A stretch of DNA of 64,000 nucleotides, taken from Toxonevra muliebris (lineage: Eukaryota > Arthropoda > Insecta > Diptera > Pallopteridae). The notes under the pieces are model-generated. The model saw only the letters and a list, made by a program, of their open reading frames with translations. It was not told where the DNA came from and did no database searches. A program made the position numbers and the translations under genes. This document shows, in pieces, positions 11,101 through 22,010 of this stretch (its first letter is position 1; every line of letters starts with the position of its first letter). The stretch covers positions 64,846,852 through 64,910,851 of the forward strand of contig OY829329.1 in assembly GCA_963691655.1 (NCBI GenBank), in the 5' to 3' direction.

Positions 11101-12356
11101 TGGGAGTATGAATGTATAAACTCGTATTTTTTTCGTAATTTGGACATTTATTGTGAAAAAGTGATTATAAATTTATTATTTAAAGTATTGTCCATCGTTA
11201 GCCACAACCTTTCCAATTCTTTCTGGTAGCATACGGATTCCGCGTCGAAAGAACTCCTCATCTTTTGAGGCTATCCACGAATCGACCCATTTTTTGAGTT
11301 CTTCGAAAGAACGGAAGTGCTGTTCAGCCAGGCCATGTGTCATCGATCGGAACAAGTGGTAATCAGATGGAGCAATGTCTGGAGAATACGGCGGGTGGGG
11401 TGGCACTTCCCATTTCAGCGTTTCCAAGTATGTTTTTACTTGCCTTGCAACATGCGGCCGAGCATTGTCGTGCTGAAGAATAACTTCGTCGTGTCTATTC
11501 TCATATTCTGGCCTCTTATCCTTTAATGCTCGGCTCAAACGCATCAATTGTAGTCGGTAGCGGTCGCCAGTGATCGTTTCATTCGGTTTCAACAGCTCAT
11601 AATACACGACACCTTTCATATCCCACCAAATACACAGCATGAGCTTGGATCCATGAATGTTCGGCTTTGCCGTTGATGTTGATGCATGTCCGGGCGGTCC
11701 CCATGATTTTTTACGCTTTGGGTTATCGTAACGTATTCACTTTTCATCGCCAGTCACAATACGATGCAGAAAACTCTTTCTTTTCTGTTGTTCAATCTGC
11801 AGCTCACATGTGAAAAATCGTCTTTCGACGTCTCTCGACTTCTTTGAATCATTCCCAATGCTTTTAATCCTTTAGAAATGGTTTATTGATCACCTCCTAA
11901 AGATTCTGCAAGTTCTTGTTGCGTTTGACATGAATCTTCTTTGAGTAATGCCTTCAATTCTTCATCTTCGAACTTTTTCGGGCCGCCTGAACGTTCCCTG
12001 CCTTCAACATCAAAATCACCACTTTTGAAACGGGCATACCACACCTGACACATTCTAACGTCTATAGCACAGTCAGGATAAGCTTCAGTGAGTAAACGAT
12101 GTGCTTCAGTTGCGTTTTTCTTTAAATGGAAGAAGCCAATTAAAACTTCCCGCAAATGTTGTTTTGTTGGCATGAAATTCGACATTTTCAGCTATAGTTA
12201 AACACTTTTGTAAAATTATGAAAATTATTTGACAGATCAATTTTTATAGTATTTTAGGCGCTCTTCGAGATAGAATAGCTGTCAATGTCAAAAAAATGGC
12301 GCGTATGATAGATATGAAGTTAGTCACAATTACGAGTTTATACGTTCATGCTCCAA
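11101..12356 (-). mobile_element. mariner element (mauritiana-like), 1256 bp
   Basis: The 26-bp terminal inverted repeats differ at three positions: left tgggagtatgaatgtataaa followed by ctcgta (11101-11126), right the inverted counterpart at 12331-12356. TA dinucleotides at 11099-11100 and 12357-12358 are the expected target duplication. Inside lies a mariner transposase in the minus direction, broken as described in the next entry. The right end abuts a GTAGAAAAA-type degenerate array. All structural parts are present, so the element became inactive by point changes and a small deletion after insertion. Confidence 0.93.
11176..12185 (-). pseudogene. mariner transposase, broken
   Basis: The N-terminal part (12185-11883) starts MSNFMPTK and contains the mariner helix-turn-helix region, including WYARFKSGDFDV and ERSGGPKKFEDEEL. 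The C-terminal part (11640-11176) has the catalytic motif HDNARPH and the SPDIAPSDYH block, which match a D,D34D mariner of the mauritiana type. The middle (11641-11882) is present, including VTGDEK with the first catalytic Asp, but it is broken. There is a TAA stop after GGDQ, a TGA stop directly after GDEK where the family has Trp, and a frameshifting deletion that removes the stretch between GMIQ and RDVERR. The three catalytic Asp codons are still visible. The product cannot be made from this copy. Confidence 0.92.
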
Positions 12357-12359
12357 TAG

Positions 12360-12750
12360 AAAAAAGGTAGCAAAAAAAGTAGTAGAAAAATAGTTAAACA
12401 TACTAGTACAAAAATAGTAAAAATGGAGTAGAAAAAGTGGTAGAAATAATAATAAAAACTATTTGTAGAAAAAATTGTAAAAAGTAGTAAACGTTAGTAG
12501 TAAACAAATAGTAGAAAGTAGGGGTACAATATAAAAAAAGAAATCGTAGAAAAATGTATTTAAAAGGTAGTAGAAAAAAGTAGTAAAATAGAAGTAGAAA
12601 ATATTAGTTTAAAAGGTAGTAGAAAACATTAGTTTAAAAAATAGTAGAAAACATCAGTTTAAAAAGTAATAGAAAAAAAGAAAAAATTGTAGAAAAAGTA
12701 GTAGAAAATAGTAATAAAAATAGTAATAGAAATAGTAGTTGAAAATAAAA
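12360..12750. repeat. Degenerate gtagtagaaaaa array
   Basis: About 390 bp made of variants of a 12-bp unit close to gtagtagaaaaa, for example gtagaaaaagtagtagaaaa near 12690. It starts directly at the mariner right end. It is non-coding and its composition differs from both neighbours. Confidence 0.75.
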
Positions 12751-13159
12751 GTGAAGCATGGTGCCACACCCACCAATCCAACAAACTGAAACAATTCAAA
12801 TTTTAGTACCGTACCATAAATGCCTCCTAATATATCTCATAATAAAAAAATTCAAGTTATATGGAATGTGCCACACCCCCTTTGCCAATCCCACCCATAT
12901 TTTGCCCATGGCATTATCAATTCTCGTTATTGTACCAAATTTCTGTACTGTGCTATGGTATATATGGTTCTGGAAATAAATCCAAAAAACTATTTAGATT
13001 GTATGGGAGGTGCCTCGCCCACTTTTTTAGTAGCCAATATGAATAACTATATTTCATCCTCCCGCCGAAGAAAATATATTCAGAAAAAATTACTTCAATC
13101 GGTCAAGTCGTTCAGAAGTTACACGATTGCATACACACAAAACTCTACGATTATATATA
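12751..13159. repeat. Dispersed gtgccac(a/g)cc repeat
   Basis: Successive blocks start with variants of gtatgggaggtgcctcgccc (also atggtgccacacccacc and aatgtgccacacccccttt) followed by 80-150 bp of AT-rich sequence. The same kind of block occurs at about 48890-49500 (tatgggacgtgccacgcc, gtgggcgtgtcc). I read it as a dispersed or tandem non-coding repeat family. The 175-codon open frame over it (12820-13347) is therefore not called as a gene. Confidence 0.45.
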
Positions 13160-13600
13160 TGGGACATTCTCGGTCAATGGGAGACCCCCCTCCCCCTGTC
13201 CAAAATTGGTTAAGGTATTTTTGGGCATATTTGGGCTCAAATAAAAGCTTATTATCTCTAGTTTCGAATGCAACAAGGCCTTTTTTGATTTTACATGATG
13301 GCGGACCAATATGGCGGCTGCAAGTCTACCACCTCACCTTTAAATAATAGTTTTATCAAGCGTCTGTTTACCCAAGTCATCATAAAAAAAAACAGATAAA
13401 GCATTTTTCATAGATTTTTTTTTGCTGAATATGAATCTAATATTTACGGGAAATGTTACGTGTTGTCCCTAACCTCAAAAAAGGTCCAAAGAGGCTATTT
13501 TCGGGTCTTACGCTTACTCATAAAACGACGGGGAAAGCTTATTTTTGTGTAGTTTTAGCTGGTGAACAGCTAAAACTCTGAACTGACAGAGAATGTCCCA
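13160..13600. mobile_element. Candidate TIR element, 441 bp
   Basis: The left end tgggacattctcggtca (13160-13176) matches the right end in inverted orientation (13584-13600) at 16 of 17 positions. Close to the right end is a perfect hairpin, gttttagct/agctaaaac, around 13553-13577. I could not find a convincing target duplication, because both flanks are TA-rich. No transposase is visible. It may be a MITE. Confidence 0.45.
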
Positions 13601-14556
13601 TTTATAAAGATTTAAAACAGTAAATTGCATAAAAATTATGAATTTTTGTTAATTAGAAAGAACAGTAAATTGATTAGTGTGTCACAATTATAAAAGTTGG
13701 GATTCCCTGCAATCCACTAGAGGCCGTTGAGTCTACCCCAGCCTCAGAAAAAAGGTTACGTTACAGTATAGTGTCGAAATGTGTTCAAACATGAAACCTT
13801 AATAAAAAATGGCATTTTATCAATAGCAAATGAATAAATGAAAACTTTTCAGCGGTGCAGAGGGAATGAAAGTAAAGAAATCATTATTGCTAAATACAAA
13901 AATTTCACGTTGCATAGTAACTAGTTTGAAATAACGCAAAAATTAATGCTCGCCTCTCTCTCTCTATCTCCATCGGTTTTCTTTTTTTGTTTTTTTTTTT
14001 TAATAATCCCCAAGCGCTCATCAACACAGCACGCGAAATATAAAATTTCTGGCTGAATTACTCAAAGTCAAATAAAATAAATTAGAAGCACTGATAAAAC
14101 TTAAACGCTCGCAATGATAAAAAAGTTAGGCACTTTTATGCATGTGTGTATGTGTAAATATAACTCAAAGTTTATAAGTGCAAATGTGTTCGTGTGTTTA
14201 TGTTTTTTCTTTGTATACATAGAGTACAATAGCGGCATTCTAAAAAGAAACAATAGCAACATACAATAACACGGCAAAATTGTTGACATTATGATGAAAA
14301 TGTTCCGCCATTCGTTTCAAATTCAATGCTTTCATCGCATTCGTCGCTCTCTTAACACACACACACAGATACACACCTTATTTTATTCACGGATCTTCTG
14401 CTTTGCTTACCTATACTTCATCCCGTCGCTCCTACCTCTTTTCACCACCTACTTCTCTCTAACTACACAGCAGCACCAGTCATGACAACTGATAAAATTT
14501 AATGGATGCGCCTCGCTTTTGTATTATTACCACAAAAGTTTTCACAGTTATGTCTT

Positions 14557-14587
<31 letters not shown>

Positions 14588-15364
14588 GCAGAGAGAACAA
14601 ACGAAGAGTACGAGAGCAAACGTAGGCGATGAAGACATTAAAATATTAATGTATAACATAAATCAACACCATCATACATACTACACAAATACACATAGAC
14701 AAAAACTTACACAGTTCACACTTATCATATATACACACACACACACACATACAATCACATAAGTATTCGTTCCGTACAATATAAATAGACCGGATTTAAA
14801 TACATAGTCATCAAGTTCCACACTCCGTTTTGTAAAGTTACGCCGCACACATTTAAAAGCATTAACTTAAATTTTACCCACCAGTGTGAAATATACGAAT
14901 TGAAGATTATTGCAGCATTTTAGAGCGTTGCCGTCTTCCCCCGTTTCATTTTTCTGGCTGCCTCCACCAACTACTGTCATAAAATAGAGTATTAAATTAT
15001 AAAGATATCGTGTTGTGTTGGTTGTTGGTGATACTGAATGATGAAAGATATGTTGAATGCTGGAGGAGAAGGTACTTACTTAGGCTTATTTATTTTTTAA
15101 GAAGCTCTTGATAATTTAGTTGCTTGGATATTTTAAACTTTTTTGGAGCATCAAATCAAAACGAAAACATTATTTTTTGGGATTAAAACCATGCTATTTT
15201 ATATGTCAAGTACATGAATTCACTATGCAATACGACATGTCTGAAATGGGTACAAAAACATAGCAAAATTCTTCACACTTACCAACATGAGGCGAAGCAA
15301 CCACAGTTTAAACCAGTCCCAGTCGGTTGAGTCATTTCGTGAAGTTTGGTTTGAATAAATAGAA
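13601..15364. other. Non-coding with microsatellites
   Basis: Contains a GA tract at about 14561-14589 and (CA)n at about 14731-14750. No supportable gene. Confidence 0.55.
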
Positions 15365-16410
15365 CACATAAAAGGTTTTTATGATGGACCAGACTAAAGA
15401 CTAGTGAGAAAACTTGATAAAATTTGGATTAGTAACTAGACCGAAAATCAAATTGAATGTCAAACCAAAACTAAACCAATATTCAAAACGAAAACGATCA
15501 AAAAACTGATCGAGAATGGAAAAAAAATTCAAATAAAAATAAGAGCACAAAATAGATCGGAATTTCAGTCCCGAATTCAGATCTATCACAGAAGACCGAA
15601 GTTCAAACTCACAAATTTTAATTAAACTCAAATCAAAAGTCACCAAAATTTAGATCAAATTTAGATTACATTCAGACAAAAATTCAAGAAAAGATCTGCC
15701 GCAATTTCTAACTAAAAATTAAACTCAAATTCGAACGAAATTCGGAGCAAAACTGAAATCAAAGTTGAAATAAAAAATTAATCCAAAACTCAGCCCAAAA
15801 TTCAAACCAAGTTTGAGCTAAAATTCCCACTACTCTCCATGCCAAAATCTATATTAAAAGCAAACTGAAGCTGACACCAAAATTTATAACAAATACAGAA
15901 CAAAACTCAAACTAAATTCAAGGAACATTTGAGGCCAGAATGCAAACTGAAACTTCGACCACAATTCCAATAAGAACTCAAACCAAAAATTAGAACAAGA
16001 TTCAGACAAAAATTCAACAAAAATTAAAAATAGGACCAAAAATCAGACTAAAATTCAGAATGAAATTCAAACAGTCAAAAACTTAAACCACATTCAAAAC
16101 GAAATTTAGATCAAAGCTCAGACCCCAATTCAGAAAAAAACTCAAAACTCAAGGCAATACTCAAAATGAAATTCAAATTCAGACCAAAGCTCAGACCCCA
16201 ATTCAGAACAAAACTTAAAAGAAAACTCAGGGCAATACTCAAAATGAAACCGAAATTCGGACCAAAAGTCAAAAGACAAATTTAGACCACATTCAAGCCA
16301 GAATTCAGGCTAAAAATTAAACCAAAAATCAGTTTAAAATTCAAACCAAAAATCGGGCTAAAAATTAAACCAAAACTCAGACGAAAATTCAAAGCAAAAT
16401 TCATTTTTTA
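15365..16410. repeat. Degenerate aaaattcagacc array, 5' of EndoG-like locus
   Basis: About 1 kb of imperfect copies of a 12-bp unit close to aaaattcagacc, with variants such as aaaactcaaacc. One higher-order step is visible: the block aaagctcagaccccaattca at 16113 recurs at 16186, an offset of 73 bp. The same motif family forms arrays at 19160-19960 and 51980-53610. Non-coding. Confidence 0.8.
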
Positions 16411-16915
16411 TTTTGTGAGCGTTAACCCTTAAAAATTGGAACTTTTTATTATTTATAGAATTTTATTTTTTTGACCTGCTATAAAAATCTGTTTGATTTT
16501 TTTGTTTTTGCTCAACCAAAAAAATTATTTTACGATTTTTATTTTTTCCCCCCGTAAGAATAATAATTATTTTTTGAGTTTAATTTTTTGGTTCAGGTAT
16601 AAAAATCATTTTAAAAGTTTTATTTTCTTACTCCATTTATTACAAATTTATTATTCAGTTGTAAATAAGCTCAAAAAACAATTTTTACTCCTGAGTAAAA
16701 AATTAAACTCAAACAATAATTTTTATTCTTGAGAAAAAAAAAAATAAAAATTATAAATTGCTTTTTTCGGTTGAGCTAAAGCATAAAAATTAAATAATCA
16801 GTTTTATTTCAGATCGAAAAAATAAAAATCAGGCAATTATTATTATTTTTGATTGAAAAAACATTAAAATCACAAAATAGTTATTTAATTTAGATTTTTT
16901 GGTATTGCTTTTTGT
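16411..16915. other. Very AT-rich spacer
   Basis: Mostly A and T runs with scattered ctcaaccaaaa and ttgagtttaa words, possibly a decayed continuation of the preceding array. No gene. Confidence 0.45.
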
Positions 16916-17344
16916 ACTAAAATTGACATTTGGCCGTCACTGTTATAAATAGATATAGAACTATCTTCATACATTTGCATCTCAAATAATATTCCACCAC
17001 AACATTTCATGGATTTTTCTTGGTTCCTCCTTGTCCGAAATTTCCACTGTAGAACCTGTCCATATTAAACCTTGCTATGAATGACTAAAGAACGCTGGGT
17101 TAAAGTAAACGTTTTTGTTATGCAAATTTCACTAAAATTGACATTTGGCCGTCACTGTTATAAATAGATATAGAACTAGCTTCATACATTTGCATCTCAA
17201 ATAATATTCCACCACAACATTTCATGGATTTTTCTTGGTTCCTCCTTGTCCGAAATTTCCACTGTAGAACCTGTCCATATTAAACCTTGCTGTGAATGAC
17301 TAAAGAACGCTGGGTTAAAGTAAACGTTTTTGTTATGCAAATTT
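16916..17344. repeat. Recent 215-bp tandem duplication
   Basis: Copy 1 is 16916-17130 and copy 2 is 17131-17344. By eye they differ at two positions only (ctatcttc against ctagcttc; tgctatg against tgctgtg). The unit starts actaaaattgacatttggcc. Such high identity points to a recent duplication or continuing homogenisation. The unit is not an obvious transposon and carries no convincing open frame. Confidence 0.92.
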
Positions 17345-17869
17345 AACGAAAACTTCATCTTCATGCAGTACTTTATACACAAACTTAATCTGCCAATTAA
17401 TTAATTAAAATTATCAACATCTCCAACAAAAGTCTTATATATTAAACCCAACAGAAGCAGAAAGAGCTAATTTAATTAATTTTTGATGTGAATCTCATAA
17501 AGTCATAGTACTAAGTATAATAATGTAACAAATGAATGAAGGCAGCGGCTTAACTATTTGTGAAATCAGTTGATGGAGATTAAGTTGAATGAGCGACATT
17601 TATAGCGAACTCAGTTATGGCAATAGCAGGAGACAATTGGGCAGTATGGAAAGGCTTTAAGATCCTTAAACTTGTGTTAAATTGAACTTAGTATTGTATA
17701 TGAATTTTAACAATAATCTTTGAAATTTACTAATTCTGTTTTAGTTTGTTGTGCATGAATACCTTAAAAATCATAAATCTTTCTCTTCTATTGTAATTTC
17801 AAATACAAGAAATTTGCTATTGTTATTTTTTAATTATTTCTATTGAAATCACAAAAATTACCATAAAAT
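17345..17869. other. Spacer downstream of nuclease gene
   Basis: AT-rich. I see no feature except the poly(A) signal region of the nuclease gene at its right edge. Confidence 0.5.
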
Positions 17870-17875
17870 TTTATT
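17870..17875 (-). promoter_or_regulatory. Poly(A) signal of EndoG-like gene
   Basis: AATAAA on the minus strand lies 11 bp beyond the stop codon of the nuclease gene. It is unusually close, and the region is AT-rich, so another signal further downstream is possible. Confidence 0.45.
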
Positions 17876-17885
17876 AACCAAAATT

Positions 17886-18927
17886 TCATACAAAATTATC
17901 ATAAATCTCCGGAGCAGTTGAATAATTTGTACCAAAGAAGGAACTACGTCGCAGTCCATCGAAAAATTGCAAACCCGCTTTACTCTCAATATCTCGTATA
18001 TCCGCCAAGAATGAACGTATATCGACATCGTTATCTATTGGGGCATTTGGCATTAGGTAAGCCTCCATATAGGGACGTCCTTTCGGTAATTTCGATTCTA
18101 CTGTGATCACTTTAAAGAAATGCGTCGGCACTGCAACTGTATTCGCGCCAATAACTTCATATTCCACATAATATTTTCCCGATGGTAAAGTCTTCGGCAT
18201 ATACAGCGGTCCAGTACAAACATACACGGAACCATAACGTTCAGTCAAATTGCGTACATATATCTCTAAATTATTCCATGCATCACGATTGAATCCCTTG
18301 CCCACTTGTGGAGCTATATTGGTTAAGAAAAATGTTTCATCGCAATGAGTTTGTGCACATTTATGATTACCAGCAGCTGCCAAATGTCCACGATCGAAAC
18401 CGGATCTGCTGTAATCGGTTGTATCAGCTCGAAAATTTGATGGTACATTCATATCGGGTTGGTAGTTTGCATTTCTGCGTGACACATTAAATTCTTTGCC
18501 CACACAGGGTGCGCGCAAATGTTCATACACCCAGTGAGCAACGCGATTGCGACGATCATATGAGAGTATAAAATCGGAATACATACGGATATCATCTAAA
18601 CCGGGAAATCCATATTTCATGATCTCTTGCAAACGCGTTGGCTTTGCTTTCTTCAGCATTTCGTCCGCATTGTATTTAAATAGATTCAGCTGAAGAAGCG
18701 AGAAAGAGGAAGTGATATGCAGTTAGCTAGAGGATCGACTTATGTACTCTAATGCTCTCTCAACTTACCACTTTACATAGTTTCTTGCGTATATAAAATG
18801 CATAGGGATCGTTTTGTATAAGTTCGAGTATATTTCTCAATGCATCGTCGTGTTGATAGAGTGCACCCAGTACAAAGAACGTGGACGATGTTAGGAAGAA
18901 TAAACTAAATGGCACCAGTGCCGGCAT
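17886..18927 (-). CDS. Endonuclease G family nuclease (two exons)
   Basis: This is a DNA/RNA non-specific nuclease of the mitochondrial EndoG type. Exon 1 is 18769-18927 (53 codons, starts MPALVPFSLFF) and exon 2 is 18689-17886. The 79-bp intron has a GTAAGT donor, a pyrimidine tract and a TTCAG acceptor, phase 0. The product has 320 residues, close to the usual EndoG length. The DRGH catalytic motif is at 152-155 (general-base His155), and the metal-binding AWNNLE block follows at about 190-195. YGFPG, CTGPLY and HFFKV also match the family. The first 22 residues are hydrophobic with no basic residue, unlike the Arg-rich mitochondrial leader of vertebrate EndoG, so location is uncertain. Flies have both EndoG and testis-type EndoG-like paralogues, and I cannot say which this is. 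No disabling change is seen. Confidence 0.93.
18690..18768 (-). other. Intron of EndoG-like gene
   Basis: 79 bp, with donor GTAAGT at the 18768 end and acceptor TTCAG at the 18690 end on the minus strand. Splicing joins codon 53 (Val) to codon 54 (Leu) in phase 0 and restores one continuous nuclease frame. Confidence 0.88.
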
Positions 18928-19159
18928 TATAGATTTAGTTTTGTCCTTTTAGTTCTCGCGGAGAGACACAATAACAATAATTTTTAAATTTTGAATTTAG
19001 AATTTTGATTTTTTTACGACTTACTTCTGATACACAAAATTATTTTGAATTTTTGACAAAATCTATGTTTTCTTGGTTGAAGTTAAAAAAATATATACAG
19101 GGGATGAATGGGGGGTATTGAGGAAAAGAAGGTGAAAAATTCCAAAGGGTATAAAGATA
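18928..19159. promoter_or_regulatory. Upstream region of EndoG-like gene
   Basis: This short region between the start codon and the next repeat array must hold the promoter and 5' UTR. It is AT-rich. I see no clear TATA box or recognisable site. Confidence 0.3.
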
Positions 19160-19960
19160 TACAAATAAAACTCGAACCAAATATCAGAAATGAAATTCAG
19201 ACCAAAAATTAAACTAAAGTAGAGTAGAGTGCTCTACTCTAGAAATCAAAACAATTCAAACAAAGATTCACACCAAAATTACTACCAAAAATTCAGATCT
19301 AATTAAGGTAAAAATGAGCACTAAGAATCTGGCCAAAATTGAGAACGAAATTGGGACCTTAGTTCAGAATGCTGAGATAAAAATTAGACTAAAGTTTAAA
19401 CCAAAATTTGCACCAAAAATCAAACCGAAATACAGGCCACATTTCAGATGAAAATTTAGACAAAAATTTAGTGGAAAATTCATATCAAAACTCAGAATAA
19501 AATTCAGACTAAAAATCAGAATGAAATTAAGGCCAAAGCTTAGACTCAAATTCAATTAACAAATATAGACTAAATGCAGTACAAAATTCAAGTTGAAAAT
19601 CAGACCAGAAATCAGACATCAGTTAAAAACTCAAAACAAATTCAGACTAAAATTCAAACAAAAATCAGACCGAAATTCAGAGCAAAACTCAAGGCAATAT
19701 TTAGACCAAAACTCAAGCGGAAATTCAGAACGAAAACTAAAAATTTGCAGAAAAAATCAAACTGAAATTCAGACCCAAATTCAGAGCGGAACTCAGACCA
19801 AAACTCAAACCAAAACTCAGACCACAATGAAATCCAGATCAAAATTCAAAAGAAAATTCAGACCGAAATTCACACTAAACTTCAGTCGAAACTCAAACTA
19901 CTTTCAGGCCAAAATTCGGATCAAAAATCAGACCAAAATTTAAATCAAATCCAGGTAGAA
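19160..19960. repeat. Degenerate aaaattcagacc array, upstream of nuclease
   Basis: Same 12-bp motif family as 15365-16410. The open frames inside read KIRPK/QTKIQ-type low complexity and are not genes. At 19220-19241 it contains a small palindrome of the pentamer found in the next array: tagagtagag, two bases, ctctactcta. Confidence 0.78.
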
Positions 19961-20165
19961 ACGGGTTTAATGGGAAGAAGGACCATTCATAAACTAAGGG
20001 TTTCAGTGGAAAAGTCAATAAAGGGATACATGCCATTGAGGTGCTAAGAGTTAAAGCTACAGACAATAACTGTAGCTAAGTATACTGTCCTAAGTATACG
20101 GTATTAAGAGTTACTAAACTTTAACGAACCCAACTTTAACTTTAATCAAAGGATTCCTTTTTATT

Positions 20166-22010
20166 TACTCTACTCTACTCTACTGTACTCTACTCTACTC
20201 TACTCTACTCTACTCTACTCTACTCTACTCTACTCTACTCTATTCTACTCTACTCTACTCTACTCTACTCTACTCTACTCTACTCTACTCTACTCTACTC
20301 TACTCTACTCTACTCTACTCTACTCTACTCTACTCTACTCTACTCTACTCTACTCTACTCTACTCTACTCTACTCTACTCTACTCTACTCTACTCTACTC
20401 TACTCTACTCTACTCTACTCTACTCTACTCTACTCTACTCTACTCTACTCTACTCTACTCTACTCTACTCTACTCTACTCTACTCTACTCTACTCTACTC
20501 TACTCTACTCTACTCTACTCTACTCTACTCTACTCTACTCTACTCTACTCTACTCTACTCTACTCTACTCTACTCTACTCTACTCTACTCTACTCTACTC
20601 TACTCTACTCTACTCTACTCTACTCTACTCTACTCTACTCTACTCTACTCTACTCTACTCTACTCTACTCTACTCTACTCTACTCTACTCTACTCTACTC
20701 TACTCTACTCTACTCTACTCTACTCTACTCTACTCTACTCTACTCTACTCTACTCTACTCTACTCTACTCTACTCTACTCTACTCTACTCTACTCTACTC
20801 TACTCTACTCTACTCTACTCTACTCTACTCTACTCTACTCTACTCTACTCTACTCTACTCTACTCTACTCTACTCTACTCTACTCTACTCTACTCTACTC
20901 TACTCTACTCTACTCTACTCTACTCTACTCTACTCTACTCTACTCTACTCTACTCTACTCTACTCTACTCTACTCTACTCTACTCTACTCTACTCTACTC
21001 TACTCTACTCTACTCTACTCTACTCTACTCTACTCTACTCTACTCTACTCTACTCTACTCTACTCTACTCTACTCTACTCTACTCTACTCTACTCTACTC
21101 TACTCTACTCTACTCTACTCTACTCTACTCTACTCTACTCTACTCTACTCTACTCTACTCTACTCTACTCTACTCTACTCTACTCTACTCTACTCTACTC
21201 TACTCTACTCTACTCTACTCTACTCTACTCTACTCTACTCTACTCTACTCTACTCTACTCTACTCTACTCTACTCTACTCTACTCTACTCTACTCTACTC
21301 TACTCTACTCTACTCTACTCTACTCTACTCTACTCTACTCTACTCTACTCTACTCTACTCTACTCTACTCTACTCTACTCTACTCTACTCTACTCTACTC
21401 TACTCTACTCTACTCTACTCTACTCTACTCTACTCTACTCTACTCTACTCTACTCTACTCTACTCTACTCTACTCTACTCTACTCTACTCTACTCTACTC
21501 TACTCTACTCTACTCTACTCTACTCTACTCTACTCTACTCTACTCTACTCTACTCTACTCTACTCTACTCTACTCTACTCTACTCTACTCTACTCTACTC
21601 TACTCTGCTCTACTCTACTCTACTCTACTCTACTCTACTCTACTCTACTCTACTCTACTCTACTCTACTCTACTCTACTCTACTCTACTCTACTCTACTC
21701 TACTCTACTCTACTCTACTCTACTCTACTCTACTCTACTCTACTCTACTCTACTCTACTCTACTCTACTCTACTCTACTCTACTCTACTCTACTCTACTC
21801 TACTCTACTCTACTCTACTCTACTCTACTCTACTCTACTCTACTCTACTCTACTCTACTCTACTCTACTCTACTCTACTCTACTCTACTCTACTCTACTC
21901 TACTCTACTCTACTCTACTCTACTCTACTCTACTCTACTCTACTCTACTCTACTCTACTCTACTCTACTCTACTCTACTCTACTCTACTCTACTCTACTC
22001 TACTCTACTC
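20166..22010. repeat. (TACTC)n satellite, 369 units
   Basis: 1845 bp of uninterrupted pentamer repeats. I find only three variant units: tactg at 20181-20185, tattc at 20241-20245 and tgctc at 21606-21610. Nothing interrupts the phase. The opposite strand is (GAGTA)n. The array ends in cactaccctt. Its true length in the genome may differ if the assembly collapsed it. Confidence 0.98.

Noticed and set aside
12820..13347. 175-codon frame on the plus strand
   Set aside because: It overlaps a dispersed non-coding repeat and the left end of a TIR element; no protein family is recognisable and neighbouring frames are also open.
17918..18490. Plus-strand frames over the nuclease gene
   Set aside because: They are shadows of the EndoG-like coding sequence on the minus strand.
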